54,669 bases of DNA. Origin: Methanobacteriota archaeon (lineage in GTDB: Archaea; Thermoplasmatota; DTKX01; VGTL01). The notes beneath the pieces are model-generated. The model was not told the DNA's origin. It was given only the letters and a program-made list of their open reading frames with translations, and searched no databases. The translations under genes were made by a program, and so were the position numbers. How positions within the stretch are numbered: the first letter of the stretch is position 1; every line of letters begins with the position of its first letter. Below, piece after piece: positions 1 to 10,736 of this stretch. The DNA lies in contig VGTL01000010.1 in the NCBI GenBank assembly GCA_016874675.1, positions 1-54,669 on the forward strand. Direction: 5' to 3'.

Positions 1-9
1 CCCCGATAG

Positions 10-1140
10 CTATTTGTCGATTCCTTCCAGCTCCTTCTCCTTGAAGGTGGCCAGCGGCAGGGGCGCCTTCGGGTCCTTGCCGGCGACGTAGTCGAAAACC
101 TTTTGGACCTCCTCGGCCTCGGAGCAGAAGAGGCGGGCCACCGGAAGGTCGTTGGGGCAGGCCTCCTCGCACATGCCGCAGCGGACGCAGGAGGAGACCA
201 TGTGGTTGAGGCGCGTGAGGTGGAACAGCAGGGTGTCCTGGGGCATGCGCAGCAGGCCCTTCCTGCCGGCCTTTCCAAGCATGGAGCGGGGAGTGGGCTT
301 CATGAACTCGGCGTCGAAGATGCACTCCTTGCAGTAGCAGATGGGGCAGGCGTCGCGGCAGTTGTAGCACCGGATGCAGGTGGAAATGGTCTCGAGGAGG
401 CCCTCGAGGGTGCCCATCCGGGCCCGGGTCTCGGCCAGCCACTTTTGGCGGAAGTCGGCGTTCAGGGCCGTCCGGCGGGCGATCTCGGCCTTCCGGCCGT
501 CGGCCGGCCGGCCGGGCCCGTATCCCGCCTCCCCCAGGGCCTTGAGCGCCTGCTTCCCGAGGTCCGTCTGCGCCTCGATGTACAGCTCCTTCGTGATGTC
601 GCCGCCCAGGTGCAGCACGGCCAGGTCGGCCGTCCCCTCGACCGGCCAGAAGTGCTCGCAGGCCCAGCAGGTGTCGCGCAACATGGTCTGGCACTGGGTC
701 GCCAGGGAGGCGGTCGGGTCCTGCCCGGCCTTGCGCGCCTCCTGCGCCTTCTTGTCGTAGACCTTCATGCGGAAGGTGCCCAGGCAGTCCTGCCCGATGA
801 AGAGGATGTTGTGCCGGTCTATCTGGTTGAGCTTGACGAGCTCCACGGCGGCCCGCAGCTCGCAGGGCCGGAGCACCGCCGCTATCTTCTCGGAGGGCTC
901 CGTCTCCGAGAGGAGCTGGAGGAGCCTCGCGCTGTTCACCGGCATCACGAAGCTCACCGGCCGGGCGCTCCTGAGGGCGGAGGCCCTCTTGACGAGCGTC
1001 TGGTTTATGGACGTGCCGTGGGCCGATTCCTGCGGTATGAGCAGGGCGTCGACCACGTGCCTGTCCAGGAGGGCGGCCAGGGCGCCCGCCAGGGCGGCGT
1101 TGAAGTCCCCGTCTCTCACCGGAACGTGGATGGCGTCCAT
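10..1140 (-). CDS. FrhB/FdhB-like F420-dependent oxidoreductase beta subunit with two 4Fe-4S clusters
   Basis: Likely passes electrons between coenzyme F420 (or another hydride donor) and the Hdr complex. The C-terminal half has two ferredoxin motifs, CIRCYNCRDACP and CVRCGMCEEACP, with an extra cysteine-rich stretch (CYCKEC) between them. The N-terminal half resembles the FrhB/FdhB flavin domain. It is the last gene of the Hdr operon, directly behind mvhD. The reading frame opens with GTG-ATG-ATG-ATG; the GAGGTGA ribosome-binding site lies just upstream and overlaps the first codons, so the last ATG (1140) is the best-spaced start (376 aa). Assignment to the FrhB/FdhB family is by motif and context. 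The electron donor cannot be read from the sequence; F420 is the family default, but formate- or NAD-linked variants exist. Confidence 0.75.
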   Translation of the reverse strand: MDAIHVPVRDGDFNAALAGALAALLDRHVVDALLIPQESAHGTSINQTLVKRASALRSARPVSFVMPVNSARLLQLLSETEPSEKIAAVLRPCELRAAVELVKLNQIDRHNILFIGQDCLGTFRMKVYDKKAQEARKAGQDPTASLATQCQTMLRDTCWACEHFWPVEGTADLAVLHLGGDITKELYIEAQTDLGKQALKALGEAGYGPGRPADGRKAEIARRTALNADFRQKWLAETRARMGTLEGLLETISTCIRCYNCRDACPICYCKECIFDAEFMKPTPRSMLGKAGRKGLLRMPQDTLLFHLTRLNHMVSSCVRCGMCEEACPNDLPVARLFCSEAEEVQKVFDYVAGKDPKAPLPLATFKEKELEGIDK

Positions 1141-1150
1141 CATCATCACC

Positions 1151-1573
1151 TCAGAGGGCCCACTCCTCCCGGAACCTGCTGGGGCCCAGTCTCCTGAGCT
1201 CCTCCGTGAACTCCGTCACGGTCTCGGCGAACTTCTTCCCCTCGCTGGCGGATATCCAGCGCACCCACAATCGCCGCTCGTCGAGGCCGAGGTCCTTCAG
1301 CAGCTGCTTGAGGATGGTCGCCCGGCGCCTCGCCTTGTAGTTCCCGGACTGGTAGTGGCAGTCGCCGGGGTTGCAGCCGCCGATGAGGACGCCGTCGGCC
1401 CCCTCCACCAGCGCCTTGACAACGTACATCGGGTCCACCGCGCCCGAGCACATCACCCGGATGGGGATGAAGTTGGGCGGGTACTGGAAGCGGCTGACGC
1501 CGGCGAGGTCGGCGCCTGTATAGGTGCACCAGTTGCAGAGAAAGCCCACGATCTTGGGTTCGAAGCCGGTCAT
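1151..1573 (-). CDS. mvhD: MvhD-like [2Fe-2S] electron-transfer subunit
   Basis: 140-aa protein of the methyl-viologen hydrogenase delta-subunit family, which docks electron-donating enzymes (hydrogenase, formate dehydrogenase, F420 oxidoreductase) onto HdrA. It starts GFEPKIVGFLCNWCTYTGAD and contains the family features IRVMCSGAVDP and IGGCNPGDCHY; these cysteines would ligate the iron-sulfur cluster. Full length for the family. It lies 46 bp after an hdrA and directly before an FrhB/FdhB-like gene, so here it probably joins F420 or formate oxidation to the Hdr core. No hydrogenase large subunit is visible in the window. Confidence 0.9.
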   Translation of the reverse strand: MTGFEPKIVGFLCNWCTYTGADLAGVSRFQYPPNFIPIRVMCSGAVDPMYVVKALVEGADGVLIGGCNPGDCHYQSGNYKARRRATILKQLLKDLGLDERRLWVRWISASEGKKFAETVTEFTEELRRLGPSRFREEWAL

Positions 1574-1619
1574 TCATTCACTCCCTTTCATCCGAGCGGT
1601 CATCTCCTCCCTCATCCCC

Positions 1620-3389
1620 TCAGGTCAGCGCCTCTATCTGCGCCCAGAGCTGCTTCATCTTGTGGTTGGAGAGCAGTATCGCCTTCGAAGGGCAGGCCAT
1701 CGCGCACGCCCCGCACGACACGCACTGCGACGGGTTGACGTGGGCCACCCAGCGCGTCGCCCCCCGCCTGCGGTCCGCGACCTTCTTCATCACGATGGCG
1801 CCGGCCGGGCAGACGGATTCGCACTGCCTGCATCCGGAGCACCTCTGCTCGTCCGCCTCGGCCCGCTCGGCCGGGACGGGCACCTCGCCGGACCTCATGA
1901 GCCCGTTCAGGGTGGCGGCGGCGGCCTTGGCGTCCTGCACGGAGTACCGTATGCCCCGGGGGCCGGCGGCGCAGCCGACCGCGATTATGCCCTTCCTCTC
2001 CAGAAGGTCGAACGCCGGGTTGAGCTCCCTGAAGAACCCGTCGCCGTCCAGCGGGACGCGCAGCACCTGCGAGAGCGCCTCCGTGCCCGGGGCGGCCTCC
2101 TGCCCGGTCGAGAGCACCACGAGGTCCGACCTTATCCGCAGGAGCTTGCCGGTGTCGATGTCCTCGCCGACCACGACCAGCCCGTCCCGGTCCGCCGCGA
2201 CCTCGGAGACCCTCCCGCGCAGGAAGTGGATGCCCATGTCCCGGGCCTCCCGGTAGTGCTCCTCGAAGCCGCGATACGGCCCCCGGAGGTCGATGTAGTG
2301 GATGAATACCTGGGCGTCCGGGTAGCGCCGCTTGAGCTCCTTGGCCTGGCCGATGGCGTAGGTGCAGCACACGAGCGAGCAGTGGGCCTTCCCCCGCCCG
2401 GTCTCGTCGCGGGAGCCCACGCACTGGATGAAGTCGATGACCTTCGGCACCTTCCCGTCGGAGGGCCGGTGCAGCTCGTGGTCGCCCGGGCGCGAGGCCA
2501 CTATCATCCTCTCCAGGTCGAGGAAGGTGACGACGTCCTTGTGCACCCCGTAACCGAACTCGGGGAGGTTCGCCGGGTCGACGAGCCGGGAGCCCGTCGC
2601 CAGCACCACGGTGCCGACCTCCACTTCCTTGATGCCCCCGGGCTCCTTGATCCTGGCTGTGTAGTTCCCGAACACGCCCCCGAACTCCAAAAGCTCGCTT
2701 CCGAGATGCACCCGGATGCGCGGGTGCTGCATCACGCCCTCCACCTTCGGGACCAGTATGCACTCGCGGCAGTAGTGCATGCAGCAGCCGTCGGGCTTGC
2801 ACTCGTGGGTGGGGAAGGTGGTGCTCAGCTGCCAGGTGCGGCCGCCCAGCTGCCCGTCCCTCTCGACCAGGTGGACCTCGTTGCCGTCGTCGGCGAGGTC
2901 GATTGCGGCCTGCATCCCCGCCACGCCGCCGCCGAGCACCAGCGCCGCCCGCTTCATGCCGATGCGCCCGCCGTGGAGAGGCTCGAGCATCGAGGCGCGC
3001 GCCACCGCCGCCGCCAGCATGAGCCGCGCCTTCCCGGTCGCCCTCTTTCGGTCGCGGTGGGGCCAGACGCACTGCTCGCGCAGGTTGGCCATCTCGAGCA
3101 TGTACCGGTTGAGGCCGGCCGCGACCAGCGCCCGCCCGACCATCTCCTCGTAGACCCGGGGCGTGCAGCCGGCGACGACCACCCGGTCGAGCCGGTTGTC
3201 CGCGATGGCCTTGCGGAGCTCCTCCTGGCCGTTCTGGTCGCAGAGCACCGCCGTTTCACCGACGAGGACCACGTCCGGAAGGCCCCTGACATACTCCTTG
3301 AGCGACCCGAGGTCCAGTCCGGACGACAGTTCGCCGCGGCAGGAGCAGAACAGCACGCCGGTTCTCGCCCTCCCCTCGGTGGCGCGCAT
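1620..3389 (-). CDS. hdrA: HdrA-family FAD/4Fe-4S protein (third HdrA module of the operon)
   Basis: 589-aa HdrA homologue, the flavin subunit where bifurcation occurs in Hdr complexes. It has an HdrA N-terminal domain (GVLFCSCRGELSSG, VVVAGCTPRVYEEM), an FAD Rossmann motif LVLGGGVAGMQAAIDLAD, a TFPTHE segment followed by unusual extra cysteines (CKPDGCCMHYCREC), the QCVGSRDE and CSLVCCTYA signatures, and a C-terminal two-cluster ferredoxin (CSGCRQCESVCP, CVSCGACAMACP). The inserted ferredoxin that follows the first FAD segment in methanogen HdrA is missing. ATG overlaps the TGA of the preceding gene by one base (TGATG), so translation is coupled. A GTG two codons upstream is a possible alternative start. 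Confidence 0.88.
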   Translation of the reverse strand: MRATEGRARTGVLFCSCRGELSSGLDLGSLKEYVRGLPDVVLVGETAVLCDQNGQEELRKAIADNRLDRVVVAGCTPRVYEEMVGRALVAAGLNRYMLEMANLREQCVWPHRDRKRATGKARLMLAAAVARASMLEPLHGGRIGMKRAALVLGGGVAGMQAAIDLADDGNEVHLVERDGQLGGRTWQLSTTFPTHECKPDGCCMHYCRECILVPKVEGVMQHPRIRVHLGSELLEFGGVFGNYTARIKEPGGIKEVEVGTVVLATGSRLVDPANLPEFGYGVHKDVVTFLDLERMIVASRPGDHELHRPSDGKVPKVIDFIQCVGSRDETGRGKAHCSLVCCTYAIGQAKELKRRYPDAQVFIHYIDLRGPYRGFEEHYREARDMGIHFLRGRVSEVAADRDGLVVVGEDIDTGKLLRIRSDLVVLSTGQEAAPGTEALSQVLRVPLDGDGFFRELNPAFDLLERKGIIAVGCAAGPRGIRYSVQDAKAAAATLNGLMRSGEVPVPAERAEADEQRCSGCRQCESVCPAGAIVMKKVADRRRGATRWVAHVNPSQCVSCGACAMACPSKAILLSNHKMKQLWAQIEALT

Positions 3390-6300
3390 CACAACTCCTC
3401 CAGCGCGGCGTCGATCATCGGGATTATCTGGTGCTTGGCGAACCCGCGGGCCGAGGGCACGCCCGACGGGCAGGCGGCGGCGCAGGCGCCGCAGCCCTTG
3501 CAGAGCACCTCGGTGACCTCCGCCTTCCCGGTCCGGGCGTTTGTCTTGATGGCCTTGGTCGGGCAGGCGGCCTCGCAGTAGCCGCAGCCGGTGCACCGGT
3601 CGGCGTCGATGAAGACGGGGATGCCCTCGAGCGACACCGTCTCCTTGGAGAGGACCTCGACGGCCTTCTGGGCGGCCCCCAGCGCCTGCGAGATGGTCTC
3701 GTCCATGAAGCGGGGCGAGTGGGCGGTCCCGGCCATGTAGATGCCCTCGGCCGTGAACGAGAGGGGCGCTATCTTGGCGTGGGCCTCCATGAAGAAGCCG
3801 TGCTCCGTCTGCGGGATCTTGAGTATCTGCGCCAGTTCCTGGTTGGTCCCGGGGGGCACGGTGGCGGCGCTGAGCACCAGGAGGTCGGGCCTGAGGATGA
3901 AGCGCGTGGCCAGGTCGTGGTCGTTGACATCCACCCGGAGGCGGTCGCCCGAGATCGTGAGGACGGGCTTGTCCGTGTTCTCGTAGCGGATGAACTGGAC
4001 GCCCAGCTCCCGGGCGGCCTTGTAGTGCTGCTCGTTGAGGCCGTAGGTGCGCAGGTCGCGGTACAGGACGAAGACGCTGGTCCTGGGGCTCTTCTTCCTT
4101 ATCTCGAGGGCGTTCTTCACGGCCTCGGAGCAGCACACGCGGGAGCAGTAGGTCCGGCCGGTGTCCTCGCGGCTGCCCACGCACTGGATCATCACGACCG
4201 TCCTCGCGTCCAGCTTTCCCTCGTGTAGGACGCGGTCGAGCTGCAGCTGCGTGATGACGCGCGGGTCGGTGCCGAAGCCGAAGTAGCCCGTCGGGACGAG
4301 CTCCGCCGCGCCCGTCGCGACGACGATGGCGCCCACCGAAACCTCTTCGAGCGTGCCGCATTTCGCCTCGATTCGCGCCCGGAAGTTGCCGATGAAGCCC
4401 TCGATGTCGCGCACGCGGGATTCGAGGTGCAGGCGGATTCTCGGGTCGGCCCTCACCTTCGCTATCAGGTCATTCAGGTGCCTCTGCGGGTCCCCCCCGG
4501 AGAGCAGGGTGAAGATGTTGCGGACGTTGCCGCCGGGCTCCGCATCCTTCTCGACGAGATGGGACTCGAAGCCCTGGGCCGCAAGCTCCGCCGCCGCCGT
4601 CAGCCCGGCGAGCCCTCCGCCGATCACGAGCGCCGCGTGGGTCACCTTCGCCGGCTCCTTGTGCACCGCCTCGGCGAGCCTCACCTTCTCGACCGCCATG
4701 AGCACCATGTTCTTGGCCTTCCTCGTGGCCCGCCGGGGGTCGTCGCGGTGGACCCAGGAGACGTGCTCGCGCACCGACGCGAGCTCGAAGAGGTGCTGGT
4801 TGATGCCCGCCTCCTTGAGGGTGTTTTGGAAGAGGGGCTCGTGCGTGCGGGGCGTGCAGGAGGCGACCACGACGCGGTTGAGCCCGTGCCCGTCGATTAT
4901 CTCCCTCATGTGCTTGAGGTGGTCGGCCGAGCAGGTGTAGAGGCCGGTGTCGGCGAACACCACGCCGAGGTCCTTGCGCCCGCGGATGTAGTCGGCGACC
5001 TCCCTCACGTCCACCACGCCGGCGATGTTGGTGCCGCAGTGGCAGATGAAGACGCCGATTCGCGGCTCTTCGGCCCCCACCTCCTTCTCGGGAGGGAAGC
5101 TCTCGACCGCCGTGAGCGTCCCGCGCTCCGACGAAAGGCGCTCGGTCGCCTTCGCCGCGGCGCCCAGGCCCTGGGCCACGGCGTCCGGGATGTCCTTGGG
5201 CGCCTGGAGGGCCCCGGCGACGAAGACACCCGGGCGGCTCGTGCTCACCGGCTCCAGCGCCGGCGTCGAGGCGAACCCGAACTCGTTGAGGTCGACGCCG
5301 AGCTTTCTCGTCAGTTCCCTGAGCTGCTCCGGCGTCTGCATGCCGACCGAGAGCACGACCAGGTCGAAGCGCTCCCGCCTGGTGGAGCCGGTCTCGTCCC
5401 GGTAGCTTATTACGAGGTCCTGCGTCCTCGGGTCCTCCTCTATGTTGGGCACCCGGCAGCGGTGGTAGACGACGCCGTACTCCCTCTCGGCCCGGTTGCG
5501 GTACTCCTCGAAGCCCTTGCCGTAGGTCCTCATGTCGATGAAGAAGATGTGGGTGTCCGTGCCGGGGGCGTGCTCCTTGGCGATGATGGCCTCCTTCGTG
5601 GCGTAGGTGCAGCACACCGCCGAGCAGTAGGACCGCCCGGAGGGCTCGTCGCGCGACCCGACGCACTGGAGCCAGGCGATGCGCCGGGGGTGCTTCCCGT
5701 CCGAGGGGCGCTTCACCTCCCCCTTGAACGGGCCGGACGAGGAGAGCATCCTTTCGAACTGGAGGCTGGTGACGACGTTTTGGAACACGCCGAAGCCGTA
5801 CTCCTCACGCAGCTGGGGCGCGAAGGTCTCGAAGCCGGGCGAGAGTATTATCGAGCCGACGTCGAGCTCCTCCACGACCTCCTTCTGGTCGTAGTCTATG
5901 GCGCCGGCCTTGCAGACCTCCTTGCAGATGCCGCACTCGCCCTTGAGCTTCTTCACGCAGTTTCGGGGGTCGATGACGGGCTTGTTCGGGACGGCCTGCG
6001 GGTACGGGATGTACACGGCGGGCCTGGCGCGGAGGCCCATGTCGAACTCGGACGGTATCGGGATGGGCCTGTTCTTGGTGAACCTCTCGAGCTTTATGGT
6101 CTTGGTCGGGCAGATGGTGGCGCAGGCGCCGCAGGTCTGGCACACCCCGGACTCGGTGTCGAAGGGCGGTTTCACCTTCCGTTTGTAGCCCCTTTCCGCG
6201 AACCCGATGGCGCTCTGGCCCATCCTCTCGGCGCACACGCGCACGCACAGGCCGCACAGGATGCAGTTGTCGCCCGGCTCCTTCTCCAGCGGACGGAAGC

Positions 6301-6643
6301 GGGACCCCTCGACGCCGAGCTTTTTGGCCATCTCCAGCATGTCGGGCTGGCCGGGGCACTGCGTCAGGATGAGCTCCATCACGAGCCGGCGGGCCCGCCT
6401 GACCTTGTCGGAGCCGGTGGCGACCTCCATCCCGGGCTCGGCGGGGGTGGTGCAGGAGGCGACCATCCGGGAGCGCCCGCCCTGGGCTACGTCCACGATG
6501 CACAGGCGGCACACGCCGTAGGGCAGGAGGGCCTTGTGCCAGCAGAGCGTGGGTATCTCGACGCCGCCGTTCTGGGCCACCTCGAGTATCGTCTGGCCCC
6601 TCTCGAAAGGCACCTCGTTGCCGTTGAGCTTCAGCTTGGGCAT
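3389..6643 (-). CDS. NuoG N-terminal domain :: C-terminal part of HdrA :: complete HdrA fusion (1084 aa)
   Basis: Three-part polypeptide. Residues 1-190: NuoG/HoxU-like module with a plant-type [2Fe-2S] site (C34, C45, C48, C64) and two 4Fe-4S motifs (C127/130/133/137 and C168/171/174/178). Residues ~197-505: HdrA beginning abruptly at [19 protein letters not shown], with a second ferredoxin motif (C229, C237, C240, C244), [15 protein letters not shown] and CSAVCCTYA, but without the N-terminal FAD motif. Residues ~528-1084: a complete second HdrA ([15 protein letters not shown] at 675-680, [18 protein letters not shown]-terminal [12 protein letters not shown] and [12 protein letters not shown]). 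The missing FAD N-terminus is on the NuoE fusion at 9798-10736. The start overlaps the upstream TGA by one base, preceded by a GGGAGG site. Confidence 0.88.
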   Translation of the reverse strand: MPKLKLNGNEVPFERGQTILEVAQNGGVEIPTLCWHKALLPYGVCRLCIVDVAQGGRSRMVASCTTPAEPGMEVATGSDKVRRARRLVMELILTQCPGQPDMLEMAKKLGVEGSRFRPLEKEPGDNCILCGLCVRVCAERMGQSAIGFAERGYKRKVKPPFDTESGVCQTCGACATICPTKTIKLERFTKNRPIPIPSEFDMGLRARPAVYIPYPQAVPNKPVIDPRNCVKKLKGECGICKEVCKAGAIDYDQKEVVEELDVGSIILSPGFETFAPQLREEYGFGVFQNVVTSLQFERMLSSSGPFKGEVKRPSDGKHPRRIAWLQCVGSRDEPSGRSYCSAVCCTYATKEAIIAKEHAPGTDTHIFFIDMRTYGKGFEEYRNRAEREYGVVYHRCRVPNIEEDPRTQDLVISYRDETGSTRRERFDLVVLSVGMQTPEQLRELTRKLGVDLNEFGFASTPALEPVSTSRPGVFVAGALQAPKDIPDAVAQGLGAAAKATERLSSERGTLTAVESFPPEKEVGAEEPRIGVFICHCGTNIAGVVDVREVADYIRGRKDLGVVFADTGLYTCSADHLKHMREIIDGHGLNRVVVASCTPRTHEPLFQNTLKEAGINQHLFELASVREHVSWVHRDDPRRATRKAKNMVLMAVEKVRLAEAVHKEPAKVTHAALVIGGGLAGLTAAAELAAQGFESHLVEKDAEPGGNVRNIFTLLSGGDPQRHLNDLIAKVRADPRIRLHLESRVRDIEGFIGNFRARIEAKCGTLEEVSVGAIVVATGAAELVPTGYFGFGTDPRVITQLQLDRVLHEGKLDARTVVMIQCVGSREDTGRTYCSRVCCSEAVKNALEIRKKSPRTSVFVLYRDLRTYGLNEQHYKAARELGVQFIRYENTDKPVLTISGDRLRVDVNDHDLATRFILRPDLLVLSAATVPPGTNQELAQILKIPQTEHGFFMEAHAKIAPLSFTAEGIYMAGTAHSPRFMDETISQALGAAQKAVEVLSKETVSLEGIPVFIDADRCTGCGYCEAACPTKAIKTNARTGKAEVTEVLCKGCGACAAACPSGVPSARGFAKHQIIPMIDAALEEL

Positions 6644-9600
6644 CAGGCCCCCTCCCTGCCCTTGATGGCCGCCTTCCCGTCGTTCGTCTCCAGGTCGCAG
6701 CGCAGGCACCGCCGGGCCTCCCTCACCGCCATCTCCTCGGTGAGGCCGGTCTCCACCTCGACGAGGCTCGTGGTGCACACGCAGGATTCCACGCAGGGCA
6801 TCGCCGGGCGCCGGGATTGGGATACCTCCTCCTCGGAGAGCTCCACCGGCCCGACATAGACCGACGGCCGGCTGACGCGGTATTCGCGCTCCACCGGCCT
6901 CCCGTTGATGTACCTGTCTATCATTTCGGCGGCCACCTTGCCGGCGCCCATGGCGTCGATGACCGTGGCGGGACCGGTGGCGACGTCGCCCCCGGCGAAG
7001 ATGCCCGGCACGCTGGTGGCGAGGGTGCGCCCGTCGACCTTGACGGTGCCCCGGTCGTCCAGGGCGACGCCGGAGCCCCCGCACATGGCCAAGACGTCGG
7101 CCCGCTCGCCTATCGCCACTATGACCGTGTCCAGCTCGGTGGTGAACTCGGAGCCGGCGACCGGCACCGGCCGGCGCCGCCCGGAGGCGTCCGGCTCGCC
7201 CAGCTCCATCCGGACGCATTCGAGGCCCGTGACCCGGCCGTCCTCCGTGATTATCCGCCTGGGCGCAGAAAGGTACACCATCTCTATGCCCTCCTCGATG
7301 GCGGCGTCCACCTCGTCCTTGAACGCCGGCATCTCGGCGCGGGTGCGCCTGTAGAACAGCGTGGTCCTCTCGCAGCCGCGCAGCCTCCGGGCCATGCGGG
7401 CGGCGTCCACCGCGGCGTTGCCCCCGCCTATGACCGCGAGCCGCCGTCCGAACGAGGCGCGCTTGCCGAGCGAGAGGTCCTTGAGGAACTCCATCCCGTC
7501 CATCACGCCCTCGGCGTCCTCTCCCGGGATGCCCAGCCTGATGGATCTATGCGCCCCGGCCCCGATGAAGACCGCGCTGTATTCCCTGCGGAGCTCTTCG
7601 AGCGTCAGGTCCTTCCCGACCGTCACGCCGGTCCGTATCTCGACGCCGGCGTCACGGATGCTCTGGAGGTCCGATTCGAGTATCTTTTTGGGCAGGCGGT
7701 ACTCCGGGATGCAGACGGCCAGCGCCCCGCCGGCGACGGGCAGCTTTTCGAAAACGGTCGGCCGGTAGCCCCTGAGCGCCAGGAAGTAGGCGCAGGAGAG
7801 CCCGGCCGGCCCCGCCCCGACCACGGCCACCTTCTCGCCGCCCGCCGGCGCCGTCGGCGTCCTGGCCGGTTTGTAGTCGAAGCCCCCGGCGCGGGCCTGG
7901 TCCGTCGCGAAGCGCTTGAGCGCCCGGATGGATATGGGGTCGGCGTGCTTGCCGGCGCTGCACTTGGTCTCGCAGGGGTGGTGGCAGACGCGGCCGCACA
8001 CCGAGGGGAGCGGGTTGTCCTTGCGGATGATCTCGTAGGCCTCCCTGTACCTCTGCCGGGCGATGAGGGAGATGTAGCCCTGCGCCTCGGTGCCGATGGG
8101 GCACGCGTGCTGGCAGGGCGACGAGACTATCTCCTTGCACACCCCCGCCGGGCAGCGCTTCTCGACTATGTGGGCCAGGTACTCGTCCCGGAAGTACTTG
8201 AGGGTGGTCTGGACCGGGTTGGCGGAGGTGCCGCCCAGCAGGCAGAGCGAGCCGTTCCTGACCACCTCGGCGAGGTCCGACAGGAGGTCCAGGTCCTCGA
8301 GCCGGCCGCGCCCCTCGGTTATGTCGGTCAGGATGGAGTGCATCTGGGTGACCCCCACGCGGCAGGGGGTGCACTTCCCGCAGGATTCGTCTTTGAGGAA
8401 GTTGAGGAAGTACTTGGCGATGTCCACCATGCAGGTGTCCTCGTCCATCACTATCATCCCGCCGGAGCCCATCATGGCGCCGGCGGCCGTGAGCTGGTCG
8501 TAGTCCACCTGCAGGTCCAGAAGGTCCGGGGGGATGCACCCGCCGGAGGGCCCGCCCGTCTGGACCGCCTTGAACCTCTTGCCCTTGGGGACGCCCCCGC
8601 CGATCTCGTAGATCATCTTGCGCAGGGTGATGCCCATCGGGACCTCGACCAGGCCGGTGTTGTTTATCTTGCCGACCAGCGAGAATACCATGGTGCCCTT
8701 GCTCGTGTTGGTGCCTATGGAGCCGAACCAGTCCGCCCCCCGGTTGATGATTAGCGGCACGTTCGCCCAGGTCTTCACGTTGTTGATGTTGGTCGGCTTG
8801 CCCCAAAGCCCGCTCTGGGCGGGGTAGGGCGGCTTCCCCCGGGGCTCGCCCACCTTGCTCTCGATTGAGGCCATGAGGGCGGTCTCCTCGCCGCACACGA
8901 AGGCGCCGGCGCCCCGGAATATCCTCAGCCGCAGGCCGAACCCGGAGCCGAGGAGGTCTTCGCCCAGAAGGCCGCGCTCCTCGAGCTGGGCGATGGCGTA
9001 GGTGAGGTGGACTATCGCCAGCGGGTACTCCGTGCGGACGTAGACGTAGCCCTCCGAGGCGCCCATGGCGTGGGCGCCGATGATCATGCCCTCGAGCACC
9101 GAGTGGGGGTTGCCCTCGAGCAGGCTCCGGTCCATGTAGGCGCCCGGGTCGCCCTCGTCGGCGTTGCAGATGATGTACTTCTGGTCGCCGGGGGACCTTC
9201 TGCAGAGCTCCCACTTCTGGCCGGTGGAGAACCCGGCGCCGCCCCGGCCGCGCAGTCCCGCCCTCTTGACCTCGTCTATTATCTGCTCCGGCCTCATGGC
9301 GAGCGCCCTGGCCAGCGCCGAGTAGCCCCCGATGGCGATGTAGTCCTCGATGCGCGTCGGGTCCAGCCTCCCGTTGTTGCCGAACACTACGCGCGTCTGG
9401 TGCTTGTAGAACGGGATGTCGTGCTCGTGCACCACCGTCTCGCCGGTGTTGGGGTCCCTGTAGAGGAGCCGCTCGACGATGCGGTTGTGGACCATGGTCT
9501 CGCCGATGATCTCGGCGGCGTCCTCGGGCTTCACGCCGTGGTAGAAGATGTCCTCGGGCCTGATCACCAGTATCGGGCCCTTCTCGCAGAACCCGTGGCA

Positions 9601-9801
9601 GCCGGTGACCACGAGGCCCACCGCGTCCCCCAGGCCGTGCTTTTTTATCTGCTCGCGCAGGGCTTCGGCCACGCGGGCGGAGCCGTAGGCGCCGCAGCCC
9701 GTGCCCTTGCACAGCGTGAGCAGTCGCCTCTTCGGGTCGCGCCCGGAAAGGATGCTCCGCCGGAGCTCCTCGAGGTCGGCGGGGCTCCCAAGCCGCGTCA
9801 T
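6643..9801 (-). CDS. NuoF-like flavoprotein fused to GltD/NfnB-like NAD(P)H oxidoreductase (1052 aa)
   Basis: The N-terminus has a thioredoxin-like [2Fe-2S] domain (C31, C36, C68, C72), then the NuoF/51-kDa domain: [28 protein letters not shown] (FMN/NADH site), [18 protein letters not shown], and the C-terminal cluster motif [12 protein letters not shown]. From about residue 560 it becomes a GltD/NfnB-like module: [24 protein letters not shown] motif [18 protein letters not shown](P)-binding [11 protein letters not shown], and GIFAGGD near the end. Two pyridine-nucleotide sites in one chain suggest NADH and NADPH exchange or bifurcation, as in NuoF/HydB and NfnB relatives. The start overlaps the upstream stop as ATGA. 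It sits between the two halves of a split HdrA. Which nucleotide each site prefers is not deducible here. Confidence 0.9.
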   Translation of the reverse strand: MTRLGSPADLEELRRSILSGRDPKRRLLTLCKGTGCGAYGSARVAEALREQIKKHGLGDAVGLVVTGCHGFCEKGPILVIRPEDIFYHGVKPEDAAEIIGETMVHNRIVERLLYRDPNTGETVVHEHDIPFYKHQTRVVFGNNGRLDPTRIEDYIAIGGYSALARALAMRPEQIIDEVKRAGLRGRGGAGFSTGQKWELCRRSPGDQKYIICNADEGDPGAYMDRSLLEGNPHSVLEGMIIGAHAMGASEGYVYVRTEYPLAIVHLTYAIAQLEERGLLGEDLLGSGFGLRLRIFRGAGAFVCGEETALMASIESKVGEPRGKPPYPAQSGLWGKPTNINNVKTWANVPLIINRGADWFGSIGTNTSKGTMVFSLVGKINNTGLVEVPMGITLRKMIYEIGGGVPKGKRFKAVQTGGPSGGCIPPDLLDLQVDYDQLTAAGAMMGSGGMIVMDEDTCMVDIAKYFLNFLKDESCGKCTPCRVGVTQMHSILTDITEGRGRLEDLDLLSDLAEVVRNGSLCLLGGTSANPVQTTLKYFRDEYLAHIVEKRCPAGVCKEIVSSPCQHACPIGTEAQGYISLIARQRYREAYEIIRKDNPLPSVCGRVCHHPCETKCSAGKHADPISIRALKRFATDQARAGGFDYKPARTPTAPAGGEKVAVVGAGPAGLSCAYFLALRGYRPTVFEKLPVAGGALAVCIPEYRLPKKILESDLQSIRDAGVEIRTGVTVGKDLTLEELRREYSAVFIGAGAHRSIRLGIPGEDAEGVMDGMEFLKDLSLGKRASFGRRLAVIGGGNAAVDAARMARRLRGCERTTLFYRRTRAEMPAFKDEVDAAIEEGIEMVYLSAPRRIITEDGRVTGLECVRMELGEPDASGRRRPVPVAGSEFTTELDTVIVAIGERADVLAMCGGSGVALDDRGTVKVDGRTLATSVPGIFAGGDVATGPATVIDAMGAGKVAAEMIDRYINGRPVEREYRVSRPSVYVGPVELSEEEVSQSRRPAMPCVESCVCTTSLVEVETGLTEEMAVREARRCLRCDLETNDGKAAIKGREGA

Positions 9802-10736
9802 CGGGCCCCTCCGTCCTTGCCGGGCGCCGCCGGCGGCGCCCAGCCGTACCTGCGGAGGGTGGGGTCCACCTTGGCCACGGACATCGGGTGGTAGTCCTCG
9901 CCGACGTTCATCACCGGGCCCAGGGCGCAGGCGCCCATGCAGTTGACGGTCTCGAGGGTGAACTTCATGTCCGGCGTGGTCTCGCCGGCCCTGATGCCCA
10001 GCTTCCTCTCGACGGCTTCCAGTATCCTCTTGCTGCCCCGGACGTGGCAGGCCGTCCCGAGGCACACCCGGACCAGGTGCTCGCCGCGGGGCTTGAGGCT
10101 GAAGGCAGTGAAGAAGGTGGCGATGTGGTATATCCTCGAGAGCGGGACCCCGAGCACCTCGGAGACGTAGCGCAGGGCGTCCTCGGGCAGGTAGTGGTAC
10201 TCGGCGTTTATGTCCTGCAGTATCGGGACCAGGGCCCCCTTCCTGTCGGGATAGCGCGCCAGCAGGCGGTCGTAGGCGGCGCGCTTTTCGGGCGCCAGCG
10301 TGGCCGAGAAATCCGGCGGCTTTGGGATCTGGGGCGTGTTGCGCACGGGGCAGCTCTCCATGCACACGCCGCAGCCGGTGCACTTGTCCACATCGACGTA
10401 GCGCGGCCTTTCAAGGACCTTTATCCTGAAATTGCCCGGGGCGCCCTCGACCTCGACCACCTCGGCGTTGGTCAGGAGGCGGATGTTCTTCTGGCGGGCG
10501 GTGCCCACCAGCTTGGGGGCGAGCGTGCACATCGCGCAGTCGTTGGTGGGGAAGGTCTTGTCCAGCTGGGACATGGTGCCGCCGATGGAGGGGTTCTTCT
10601 CGACCAGGTAGACCTTGTAGCCCGACTCGGCGAGGCTTATCGCGGTCTCCATGCCGCCGATGCCGCCGCCTATCACGGCCACGGCCCCGACCATCTTCTT
10701 CTTGCCCTTCTCGCCGGAGACATCGGCCGCGGCCAT
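9798..10736 (-). CDS. HdrA N-terminal FAD/4Fe-4S fragment fused to NuoE (312 aa)
   Basis: Residues 15-138 are the first part of HdrA: FAD motif VIGGGIGGMETA (GGGIGG 23-28), LVEKNPSIGG, TFPTNDCAMC (61-70), and one 4Fe-4S motif KCTGCGVCMESCP (C119-C129). HdrA similarity then stops, and residues ~140-312 form a NuoE/24-kDa thioredoxin-like domain with [2Fe-2S] ligands C225, C230, C266 and C270 and the YHIATFF segment. The HdrA sequence continues at residue ~197 of the 1084-aa protein two genes downstream. A GGGGGTGA site precedes the ATG, which directly abuts the TAG of hdrB. Met15 is an alternative start but has no better ribosome-binding site. Confidence 0.9.
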   Translation of the reverse strand: MAAADVSGEKGKKKMVGAVAVIGGGIGGMETAISLAESGYKVYLVEKNPSIGGTMSQLDKTFPTNDCAMCTLAPKLVGTARQKNIRLLTNAEVVEVEGAPGNFRIKVLERPRYVDVDKCTGCGVCMESCPVRNTPQIPKPPDFSATLAPEKRAAYDRLLARYPDRKGALVPILQDINAEYHYLPEDALRYVSEVLGVPLSRIYHIATFFTAFSLKPRGEHLVRVCLGTACHVRGSKRILEAVERKLGIRAGETTPDMKFTLETVNCMGACALGPVMNVGEDYHPMSVAKVDPTLRRYGWAPPAAPGKDGGAR

